Below are positions 1 through 5,775 of a DNA stretch of 5,918 nucleotides, piece by piece (position 1 is the stretch's first letter; every line of letters starts with the position of its first letter). Below the pieces are notes generated by a model. That model was given only the letters and a program-made list of their open reading frames with translations, was not told the DNA's origin and searched no databases. The stretch covers positions 1 to 5,918 of the forward strand of contig DAIRET010000174.1 of NCBI GenBank assembly GCA_036795455.1, given 5' to 3'. Position numbers and translations under genes: made by a program. The stretch comes from DAIRET01 sp036795455 (GTDB lineage Bacteria; Bacteroidota; Ignavibacteria; Ignavibacteriales; Ignavibacteriaceae).

Positions 1-26
1 TCTATTATTAGTATTTGAGTATTCAT
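1..26 (-). CDS. Possible N-terminal start of a further minus-strand gene, cut by the window edge
   Basis: An ATG at 26-24 on the minus strand opens a frame that stays open to the window edge. It reads MNTQILII and ends in an incomplete codon beginning GA. Response-regulator receiver domains often start with a short hydrophobic strand of this type followed by acidic residues, so a receiver protein is conceivable. Eight codons cannot establish a gene. There is no clear ribosome binding site just upstream, although the lineage may not need one. If real, it lies downstream of the hairpin at 146-171 and would need its own promoter or read-through. Confidence 0.2.
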
Positions 27-145
27 TAACTGTTTCAAAAAACTTTCATACTATATATAAAAAATCATGCCGAAATGTATAATGGCGGATTTTGCTGAAG
101 AAATAGAGGTTTGAGTTAAATCTAATAGAACTTGTTGTATATAAA
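27..145. other. Non-coding stretch beyond the operon terminator
   Basis: No convincing gene is visible on either strand; the ATG-initiated frames here are only a few codons long. I looked for a sigma-54 promoter using the GG-N10-GC rule on both strands and found none. An A/T-rich segment around 50-66 could hold a -10 element for a minus-strand promoter, but I see no matching -35 element. Confidence 0.5.
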
Positions 146-171
146 CGACAGTATTAGACTACATACTGTCG
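146..171 (-). terminator. Hairpin downstream of the kinase/activator operon, probable intrinsic terminator
   Basis: The arms CGACAGTAT (146-154) and ATACTGTCG (163-171) are perfect reverse complements: a 9-bp stem around an 8-base loop. The hairpin begins 16 bases after the activator stop codon. On the minus strand it is followed by TTTATATA, a T-rich but interrupted tract. Position and shape fit a Rho-independent terminator for the minus-strand operon. The stem is only moderately G+C rich and the T tract is imperfect, so efficiency is uncertain. On the plus strand no T tract follows. A protein-binding dyad is the alternative reading. Confidence 0.6.
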
Positions 172-187
172 CTTACATGCAACACTT

Positions 188-1921
188 TTAATGCGGAATA
201 TTTAATTGCGATAAGAGTTTATAAAAATGGGTTCTGTTTATACCTAATAATTTAGAAGCTTCCGATTTGGAATTAACTGAACGAAGAGTTTTTATAATAT
301 ACATCCGCCTAAATTCTGTCTCGGCTTCGAGTAGAGTTTTGCCTGTTTTGATATTTGCAGATTCATCGCTTTGAACTATTATTTCAGGCGGAATATCGGT
401 TATGTCTATCACACTTGATTTTGCAAGTATTATGCAGCGTTGAATAACATTTTCGAGTTCACGCACATTACCTGGCCACTCATAATTTTCAAGAGCGTCC
501 AAAACTTCGGTAGTTGTAGTATACGCTTCATTATTTTCACTATACTTCTTTAAAAAGAACTCAACAAGGTTTTGAATATCTTCTTTCCTTTCTCTTAAAG
601 AGGGCATTCTTATTTCTATTACTTTAAGTCTGTAGTAAAGATCTTCTCGGAATTTTTTTTGAGTGATTTGTTCTTGAAGATCTTTATTTGTTGCAGCCAC
701 AAACCTTACGTTAATCTTGCGGGATTCAATTCCTCCGAGTCTTTCAATTTCTTTTGTTTGAATTACCCGCAGTAACTTAGCCTGAAGGTTCACATTTAAT
801 TCACCTATTTCATCAAGGAAAATTGTTCCTCCTTCAGCAAGTTCCAATCTTCCCGGTTTGCTTTTGGAAGCTCCTGTAAAGGCACCGCTTTCATAACCGA
901 ATAATTCCGATTCAAGTAAATCGGAAGGAATAGCTCCGCAGTTTATCGCTATGAAAGGTTTATTTGACCTTTTACTATTGTTATGAATTGCTTTTGCAAC
1001 TACATCTTTACCTGTTCCGTTTTCTCCTACAATTAATACAGATGCATCAGTTTGGGCAACTTTTGAGGCAAGTTTTAATACTTCGAACAACTTGGAACTA
1101 TTACCTACAATCTCATCACATTTGAATACTTTTCTTAATTCATTGAACTTTAGATTCGATTCTTTTTCAAGTTTTTCTTCCAGCGCTGAAATTTCAAGCG
1201 AAATCTCAATTCCTTTTACAATCTGTTTTCCAAATGAGATAAGAAAAGTGAGATCGGATTCGTTGAATGGATTATCATTATGTCTCCTGTCTATGTAAAC
1301 AGTACCGAGAATTTTATTTCCCGAAACTAACGGGACACACAAAACTGCATTCAAATCAAGTTTGATTATACTTGTTTTCAGCGCAAACTCATTCTCGGAT
1401 TTTAGGTCATCAAAGCGGAATGGTTTCAATTCATCAATTGCTTTACGGATAACGCTTGTGCTAAGGTCTCTTGCCGATGAATTTTCTTCCATATCCATAT
1501 TTTTTGTAACAATAGTATCGATTTTATTCTCGTCATCCAGCAGAACAATGAATCCCTGGTCTGCATTCAATTCTTTGACTATTGTATCTATCGCCTTTTC
1601 CATCAATTTTTTCATTTCAATTTCGGAAAGGAATAAAATTCCGGATGAATAAAGAATTTCAAGCCTTCTTTTCTCTTCCGTTAATCTTTCATTCTTCTTC
1701 TCAATTCTATCGTACTCTTCTATTAGTGAATTCATCCTATTGGCAATTTCGCGGTTGAATTCCATAAGTTTCCTGAATAATGAATCTACTTCTTTCCTTA
1801 GTTCCGGTTTTTCGATTTCTTTTAGATTATTTGAAAGATTCATAAACTCACCGGATACCAAACCCGTAAAATCACCGATTAGTTTATTGATACTCTGCCT
1901 ATATTCAATTGATAAACTCAT
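188..1921 (-). CDS. Sigma-54-dependent transcriptional activator with GAF sensor domain (GAF-AAA+-Fis HTH)
   Basis: This is a 577-residue bacterial enhancer-binding protein, which uses ATP hydrolysis to remodel sigma-54 RNA polymerase into the open complex. Residues about 30-90 are charged and heptad-like, probably a coiled coil. Residues about 90-240 form a GAF domain, ending in the typical strand GTVYID (206-211) and a final helix. The AAA+ domain spans about 270-510. It has Walker A GENGTGKD (299-306), the sigma-54-contacting loop GAFTGA (346-351), Walker B FLDE (368-371), sensor I around VAATN (408-412), arginine-finger region REDLYYR (425-431), and sensor II WPGNVRELEN (482-491). A Fis-type helix-turn-helix occupies about 551-572. 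All catalytic elements look intact, so an active ATPase is expected. No receiver or FHA domain is present, so the input is through GAF: a small ligand, or a protein contact or phosphorylation event. It begins 7 bases after the kinase stop codon, which implies co-transcription. The family is certain; the target genes are unknown. Confidence 0.95.
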   Translation of the reverse strand: MSLSIEYRQSINKLIGDFTGLVSGEFMNLSNNLKEIEKPELRKEVDSLFRKLMEFNREIANRMNSLIEEYDRIEKKNERLTEEKRRLEILYSSGILFLSEIEMKKLMEKAIDTIVKELNADQGFIVLLDDENKIDTIVTKNMDMEENSSARDLSTSVIRKAIDELKPFRFDDLKSENEFALKTSIIKLDLNAVLCVPLVSGNKILGTVYIDRRHNDNPFNESDLTFLISFGKQIVKGIEISLEISALEEKLEKESNLKFNELRKVFKCDEIVGNSSKLFEVLKLASKVAQTDASVLIVGENGTGKDVVAKAIHNNSKRSNKPFIAINCGAIPSDLLESELFGYESGAFTGASKSKPGRLELAEGGTIFLDEIGELNVNLQAKLLRVIQTKEIERLGGIESRKINVRFVAATNKDLQEQITQKKFREDLYYRLKVIEIRMPSLRERKEDIQNLVEFFLKKYSENNEAYTTTTEVLDALENYEWPGNVRELENVIQRCIILAKSSVIDITDIPPEIIVQSDESANIKTGKTLLEAETEFRRMYIIKTLRSVNSKSEASKLLGINRTHFYKLLSQLNIPH

Positions 1922-1931
1922 ATTATACTCA
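1922..1931 (-). promoter_or_regulatory. Weak ribosome binding site overlapping the kinase stop codon
   Basis: On the minus strand TGAG (1931-1928) precedes the activator ATG by 6 bases and contains the TGA stop codon of the kinase gene. It is a short Shine-Dalgarno match at suitable spacing. The overlap of stop codon and binding site suggests that ribosomes finishing the kinase re-initiate on the activator (translational coupling). Confidence 0.45.
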
Positions 1932-4900
1932 ATTATTATTTATATCATTAATGATACCTGTTACGGAGCTGTACCTATTCTCACTGTTCTTATCTATACA
2001 TTTTAATACAATTTCACCGACAAAATTAGGAATATGCGGATTCAATTCACAGGGATTTACGGGATTAGTATTAAAAATAGAATGAATCATAGCTATTTCA
2101 TTCTCACCTTTAAACGGTAATTCATTCGTAATAAGTTCATAAAGAATAACCCCGAGAGAAAAAATATCTGTTCGGTTATCAACATTACTGTTTGTGATTT
2201 GTTCCGGTGCAACATATCCTAAAGTTCCCAGTGCTGTTCCAAGTGATGTCATTGTTGCAATAAGAGGTGATTTTGACAACCCGAAATCCATAATTCTGAT
2301 TATACCGTTCTTGTCAATCATTATGTTTGAAGACTTAAGGTCTCGGTGGATAATACTTTTAGAATGAATCTCTTTCAACCCGCTGCAAATCTGTAAAAGA
2401 TATTCTTTAATCGTTTCAAAAGATAATGGAGAATTGTTTTTTATATATTCGTACAAAGTACCGCCCGGAAGATATTCCATTGCAACATAACTGGTCTCTT
2501 CGGTTTCTCCGATTTCAAATACTCTAACTATATTAGGATGATTTAATGAAGTCAGAATTCTTCCTTCATCAGTTATTCTCTTTTTATTCTCATCACTTTT
2601 TAATATTTCCGGGTTAATTACCTTTACCGCCACAACTGTTTTTGAATTAACATCAATCGCTTTATATACTTTTCCCATTCCTCCCATCCCGAGTACATCT
2701 ATTAATTTATAATGAGAAATAAATCTACTCTGACGTTTCTCAATAACTTTGTGTGAAATGGTAATGAATAAAAAGCCAATTAGTAAAACTGGAATAAAAG
2801 TGGCAGCTACAAGATTAAATAGGGGAAGGTCAGAATAAAAATACAAAAGAATTAAATAGAGCGGCAGTAAAGAAAGTATAAATGTATGTTTTCTCAATGC
2901 CACGTTATATTTTCTTTTTTCAGCTAAGACTGACATGAAATAAAGGATTACAAACAATACAACCAGTTTGATTAATTCTGTCTGGAAGTCGAGTGTCTTT
3001 ATTATTCTATCTACCGACCTTGCGAACATGAACCAGGAATGTAAAAAGAAATTTGATTCCTTTATCATCAATGTATTTCCCCGTAAAACATTTTCAACAA
3101 TCTGTTCTTTCCCGGAAGGGAATACCACTTTTAAAGAAAAACTACCCTCTTTAGGAGCTGCAAAATTTATTGTTGAAAAATCTTTTTGAATGAATGGATT
3201 TGAACCAAGCCCGCATTCCCTCAAATATTGATTAGTAATATCGCCTGAAGAATCCCTTTGAGTGAGAATAACCTTCGTACCGATTCCGCTTCGATTGCTT
3301 AAATCAGGGAGCAGTTTTACTTTTATAAAATTTCCGTCATTCAGATTATTTCTATAAAGTGCGGTTCTGATTCCTTCTCCGAGTGCAATTTTTGAACTAC
3401 CAATAAATAAATCAATATCACCATCGTTATCTATATCAGTAGTAGAAGGATCACCGACAAAACTAATACCTGTTTGCTCGGTTACATCTGTGAAATGTTT
3501 TCCGTTGTTATTAAGAAACAGCCTTGAACTAATAAATAGATCAATCCATCCGTCGTTATTGAAATCTTCTGCAACTAACACACCGTTCGATGGAGCAGGG
3601 TGAAAGAGCAATTCGGTAAAACCGAGCTCTTCGGAGGCATCAAAAAAGGATGCGTCTCCATTATTCAATAAAATCTTCGTGGGAAGTTTATTATTATGAA
3701 TAACAATGTCTGTAAAGAGATCGTTATTCAAATCAACTGCAACTGATGCGTATGAAACCGGAGATAAACTCGAATAGAAGCCCGGATCATCTTTGCTTTC
3801 AAACCGGAAATCACCCTTATTTATAAAAAGATTTACATGTTTATCCGAATCCGGGAATTTGTACAATAATAAAAGATCAACAAATCCGTCATTATTAAAA
3901 TCGCTGAAATTTGCTCCGAAGGATTCGTGATTTAAAATTTTCATAATACCTGAATTCGGATATACATTTGTAAAATTCCCGATTCCGTCATTGGAGAGCA
4001 ATATGTCGTCATTATTAAAATTTGAAATATAAATATCAATGTTACCATCGTTATTTAAGTCAACAAAATTGACTGAAATGCTTGTATTCGGTTCAATATA
4101 GCCGAGAGATATTCCAGATAAATCGGAATAAAAAGAAAAGTCTCCGTTTCCTTCACCTTTGAGCAGTTTTATAGAACCATCCATTCTAATTTCGAGTAGA
4201 TCATTATAACCGTCATTGTTTACATCTCCACCGCTAAACAATCGTGTTGTTGGTTCACTTTCGGAATTTATCCCGGAATAGACTTTCTCAAGGAAGAAAC
4301 TCTTTTTATTCTGGAACATTTTACTGTGGGATTCTTCGCCTATAATGAACAGGTCGGGATAAAAATTATTATCGGTATTCAAGAAAAACCCTGCAATTCC
4401 TTCACGGGGTAAAGCTGCCTGAGAAGTAATATCCGTGAAAGAAAAATTCAGAGATTGAAAATTTGTGTAAATCCCGGAGTTGCCGATAATCCAGAAATAC
4501 CTATTGCCAAAGTTATCGGTGGAAATATCCAAATCCCAAAACTCATCAATATATGTTCTTACTGAATTAATCGGTACCCATTCTATTCCGTTATATTCGA
4601 ATAATGTCGATTTGTTCCCCGCAATCCATACACTTTTTTTTGATTCTGCTTTAACTGTGTATAGATTCTCTCTCGTTGGTAAATTTACTCTTTTCCATTC
4701 GCTTCCATTAAACTCCAAAAGTGTACCTCGTAGTCCAACAATCCACCCGTGTGATTCGTCGACCATAAAAATTTTGTTCAGTTGAGTATTTGTTGGGGAG
4801 GTATATCTTTCCCATTCTTTCCCGTTAAAACGAAGTATAATCCCGTCTCTGCCGACTGCCCACCCGGATTGAGAGGAAAGCATGAAGACGTCGTTTAAAT

Positions 4901-5501
4901 CACCGTAATTTAAATTATCTTCCGCTTGTCGTTTTACAGGGCTTTGGTATTCAATCCACTTCTGCTTGTTGAAAAATAGAATTCTACCTTGTTGTCCCAC
5001 CATCCATGCGGTTCCATCCGGTAAAACCGATAATCCTTTCCACATGACATGGTCTGTTTCATCCCACATTATTAAAGGTAATTGAATTTCCGATACAATT
5101 GAATCGGAATAAACAAAATGCCTGGGTCTGTAATAACCGTGATGTGTTTCATGTATAATAAACCAGAGGGAATCTTTGGTATATTTAGAAATCAACGGGA
5201 AGTCGGAATAGTTAAAAGAAAAAACGGGATTCCATTTAAAGTTTTTATACAAATAAAAAACACCTGGTACATCATTTCCTTTTCCTCTTGAAATTGCCAT
5301 ACCCGAATTCACATCAAACATTTCGATACGGTTGCCGAGTTCAACGGTTGCTTGTTTGTACCAGATAATTGAATCTTGAACCGCAAATGAAGATTGCTCT
5401 GAGTCATTCCCGGTATTGCAACCGGGTGTTAATAATAAAAAAGAGAGAAAACCAAGCTTTAATAGGTAAAAAAAACACATTAAGTTTTTATTTCTGTTCA
5501 A
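1929..5501 (-). CDS. Receptor-like transmembrane Ser/Thr protein kinase with propeller, FG-GAP and ASPIC/UnbV ectodomain
   Basis: This is a 1190-residue membrane kinase. Residues 1-27 look like a signal sequence ending before Cys28 (LTPGC), a non-canonical lipobox. Residues about 110-345 hold Trp/Gly repeats of Ycf48-like propeller type. Residues about 374-701 hold FG-GAP/VCBS repeats with DxNNDGxxD motifs. Residues about 716-815 match the ASPIC/UnbV domain (NRSGIGTKV, GLGSNPF, FPSGKEQ). Three hydrophobic helices lie at about 842-860, 872-889 and 893-917, with basic residues between the first two and after the third, so the kinase is cytoplasmic. The Hanks kinase domain (931-1190) has the Gly loop LGMGGMGKVY (937-946), Lys960, Glu979, HRDLKSSN (1052-1059), DFG (1072-1074), APE (1098-1100) and Arg1176, and appears fully active. 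A TTG start is chosen because it supplies basic residues before the signal core and has AGAGGA upstream. An ATG seven codons later (5480-5478) is the alternative. The ligand is unknown. The likely partner is the activator encoded immediately downstream. Confidence 0.93.
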   Translation of the reverse strand: MNRNKNLMCFFYLLKLGFLSFLLLTPGCNTGNDSEQSSFAVQDSIIWYKQATVELGNRIEMFDVNSGMAISRGKGNDVPGVFYLYKNFKWNPVFSFNYSDFPLISKYTKDSLWFIIHETHHGYYRPRHFVYSDSIVSEIQLPLIMWDETDHVMWKGLSVLPDGTAWMVGQQGRILFFNKQKWIEYQSPVKRQAEDNLNYGDLNDVFMLSSQSGWAVGRDGIILRFNGKEWERYTSPTNTQLNKIFMVDESHGWIVGLRGTLLEFNGSEWKRVNLPTRENLYTVKAESKKSVWIAGNKSTLFEYNGIEWVPINSVRTYIDEFWDLDISTDNFGNRYFWIIGNSGIYTNFQSLNFSFTDITSQAALPREGIAGFFLNTDNNFYPDLFIIGEESHSKMFQNKKSFFLEKVYSGINSESEPTTRLFSGGDVNNDGYNDLLEIRMDGSIKLLKGEGNGDFSFYSDLSGISLGYIEPNTSISVNFVDLNNDGNIDIYISNFNNDDILLSNDGIGNFTNVYPNSGIMKILNHESFGANFSDFNNDGFVDLLLLYKFPDSDKHVNLFINKGDFRFESKDDPGFYSSLSPVSYASVAVDLNNDLFTDIVIHNNKLPTKILLNNGDASFFDASEELGFTELLFHPAPSNGVLVAEDFNNDGWIDLFISSRLFLNNNGKHFTDVTEQTGISFVGDPSTTDIDNDGDIDLFIGSSKIALGEGIRTALYRNNLNDGNFIKVKLLPDLSNRSGIGTKVILTQRDSSGDITNQYLRECGLGSNPFIQKDFSTINFAAPKEGSFSLKVVFPSGKEQIVENVLRGNTLMIKESNFFLHSWFMFARSVDRIIKTLDFQTELIKLVVLFVILYFMSVLAEKRKYNVALRKHTFILSLLPLYLILLYFYSDLPLFNLVAATFIPVLLIGFLFITISHKVIEKRQSRFISHYKLIDVLGMGGMGKVYKAIDVNSKTVVAVKVINPEILKSDENKKRITDEGRILTSLNHPNIVRVFEIGETEETSYVAMEYLPGGTLYEYIKNNSPLSFETIKEYLLQICSGLKEIHSKSIIHRDLKSSNIMIDKNGIIRIMDFGLSKSPLIATMTSLGTALGTLGYVAPEQITNSNVDNRTDIFSLGVILYELITNELPFKGENEIAMIHSIFNTNPVNPCELNPHIPNFVGEIVLKCIDKNSENRYSSVTGIINDINNN
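1932..2711 (-). other. Hanks-type Ser/Thr kinase domain (within the receptor kinase)
   Basis: This is the C-terminal cytoplasmic catalytic domain, residues 931-1190. Ordered motifs: Gly-rich loop 937-946, ATP-anchoring Lys960 in VVAVK, alpha-C Glu979, HPNIV 988-992, a Met gatekeeper at 1008, catalytic Asp1054 and Lys1056 in HRDLKSSN, metal-binding Asp1072 in DFG, APE 1098-1100, alpha-F Asp1112, and Arg1176 close to the C-terminus. The HRD Arg is present, so activation-loop phosphorylation may control activity. No key residue is missing. The domain ends the protein, with no C-terminal accessory domain. Confidence 0.93.
2751..2978 (-). other. Three transmembrane helices linking ectodomain to kinase
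   Basis: Residues about 842-860, 872-889 and 893-917 are strongly hydrophobic. The 861-871 loop is rich in Lys/Arg (EKRKYNVALRK), the loop at about 890-892 is very short, and 918-926 is again basic (HKVIEKRQS). By the positive-inside rule this gives out-to-in, in-to-out and out-to-in crossings. That puts the large N-terminal part outside the inner membrane and the kinase inside. The helix boundaries were read by eye. Confidence 0.8.
3057..3356 (-). other. ASPIC/UnbV domain (within the receptor kinase)
   Basis: Residues about 716-815 match by eye the ASPIC/UnbV family that usually follows FG-GAP/VCBS repeats. Visible hallmarks are NRSGIGTKV (736-744), a GLGSNPF turn (764-770), a beta segment ending in FPSGKEQ (794-800), and a final hydrophobic strand before the membrane region. 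The biochemical role of the domain is not known to me. Here it acts as the juxtamembrane outer module. Confidence 0.75.
3399..4382 (-). repeat. FG-GAP/VCBS repeat array (within the receptor kinase)
   Basis: Six clear Dx[ND]NDxxxD motifs sit at residues about 425-438, 480-493, 533-546, 589-602, 645-658 and 688-701. A degenerate one lies at 374-387. Each is followed by a hydrophobic beta strand such as DLFIS or DIYIS, and most by an LLxNNG/LFxNKG-type strand. About seven blades fits a seven-bladed propeller like that of integrin alpha chains, where such Asp-rich loops bind calcium. The fourth motif has Leu in place of the usual Gly (NNDLFTD), so its loop may be altered. The blade count is my reading, not a computed fit. 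Confidence 0.85.
4467..5024 (-). repeat. N-terminal Trp/Gly propeller-like repeats (Ycf48-like) in the receptor kinase
   Basis: Recurring units of about 39-48 residues carry a [FAGV]WxxG core followed by a strand and an FNGxEW-type turn. Cores are at Trp166 (AWMVG), Trp214 (GWAVG), Trp253 (GWIVG), Trp292 (VWIAG) and Trp337 (FWIIG). FNGKEW, FNGSEW and YNGIEW appear after three of them. A weaker related strand is near Trp113. The pattern resembles Ycf48-type or related beta-propellers. Family assignment is by pattern only, and another propeller class is possible. Confidence 0.65.
5421..5501 (-). other. Signal peptide or signal anchor, possibly lipoprotein-type
   Basis: Residues 1-27 have a basic start (Arg3, Lys5), a hydrophobic core (about 8-24) and LTPG before Cys28. 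This is followed by a polar, Ser/Asn/Gln-rich stretch typical of mature lipoprotein linkers. Thr and Pro at -3 and -2 depart from the usual lipobox, so lipidation is uncertain. Export of the N-terminal region is well supported by the ectodomain that follows. Confidence 0.7.
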
Positions 5502-5512
5502 AGTGTAAAAAA

Positions 5513-5518
5513 TCCTCT
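5513..5518 (-). promoter_or_regulatory. Ribosome binding site AGAGGA for the kinase TTG start
   Basis: AGAGGA lies 11 bases upstream of the TTG at 5501-5499 on the minus strand and 32 bases upstream of the ATG at 5480. The spacing is slightly long for TTG but far too long for ATG, so it favours TTG. The frame is closed by a TAG at 5519-5517, which leaves no earlier ATG, GTG or TTG in frame. Confidence 0.5.
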
Positions 5519-5557
5519 ATCTTCAAAAAAAACGGAATATTGTGTAAAAATTAACGT

Positions 5558-5589
5558 CAAATATATACGAAATAACTTTTATATAACAA
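5558..5589 (-). promoter_or_regulatory. Candidate Bacteroidota-type promoter for the kinase/activator operon
   Basis: On the minus strand TTG (5589-5587) is separated by 21 bases from TATATTTG (5565-5558). The second element matches the Bacteroidota TAnnTTTG -7 element exactly, and the TTG fits the -33 element. The implied start of transcription is around 5551, leaving a leader of roughly 50 bases that includes the AGAGGA site. A sigma-70 reading (TTGTTA, 18 bases, TATATT) covers the same bases. Confidence 0.5.
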
Positions 5590-5723
5590 GTTTTGCGGCA
5601 ATTTATCGAAAAATTCTATTGTTGTTTGTTGCAGAATCCACATTTTGAAATGGGAACAGAAACATAAAAACGAAAAATATAAACTATCTGCGGGAAAAAA
5701 GCGTTAAGTAATTAATTGTTACC
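5590..5723. other. Remaining divergent intergenic region
   Basis: This is A/T-rich DNA between the two promoter candidates. I see no ORF of interest, no strong hairpin and no GG-N10-GC sigma-54 promoter on either strand. It is long enough to hold operators, but no dyad stands out beyond a trivial AATTAATT palindrome at 5710-5717. Confidence 0.5.
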
Positions 5724-5755
5724 TTGAATCAATAGGATATTGTTAGTTATATTTA
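5724..5755 (+). promoter_or_regulatory. Candidate promoter for panD
   Basis: TTG (5724-5726), a 21-base gap, then TATATTTA (5748-5755) has the same layout as the opposing operon promoter and differs from TAnnTTTG only in the last base. It can also be read as sigma-70-like: TTGAAT, 17 bases, TTATAT. The start would lie near 5762, giving a very short leader before the ATG at 5776. No Shine-Dalgarno sequence is seen there. Confidence 0.45.
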
Positions 5756-5775
5756 CATCAAAAATTTAGTTCGAT

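Noticed and set aside
67..114. Short plus-strand ORF from the ATG at 67
   Set aside because: Only 15 codons before a TGA, no ribosome binding site and no recognisable sequence.
1922..1927. TATAAT just before the activator ATG, read as a -10 promoter element
   Set aside because: It sits in the 6-base gap between the ribosome binding site and the start codon, so a transcript starting from it would begin inside the gene. There is no reason to expect an internal promoter there.
1092..2006. Plus-strand open frames opposite the sigma-54 activator
   Set aside because: They lie antisense to a strongly recognised gene, are Ser/Phe-rich translations typical of shadow frames, and match no family.
3887..4021. 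15-base direct repeat (CGTCATTATTAAAAT at 3887-3901 and 4007-4021)
   Set aside because: Both copies encode the FNND part of FG-GAP-type loops, so the repeat follows from the protein repeat and is not a mobile or regulatory element.
2968..4785. Plus-strand open frames opposite the kinase ectodomain
   Set aside because: Antisense to a continuous, domain-rich coding frame, with no domain or start signal of their own.
5369..5554. Plus-strand 61-codon frame overlapping the kinase 5' end
   Set aside because: It runs against the kinase start and signal peptide region, has low complexity and no recognisable motif.
5502..5775. Sigma-54 (-24/-12) promoter for autoregulation by the activator
   Set aside because: Checking each GG and GC on both strands gave no GG-N10-GC pair.
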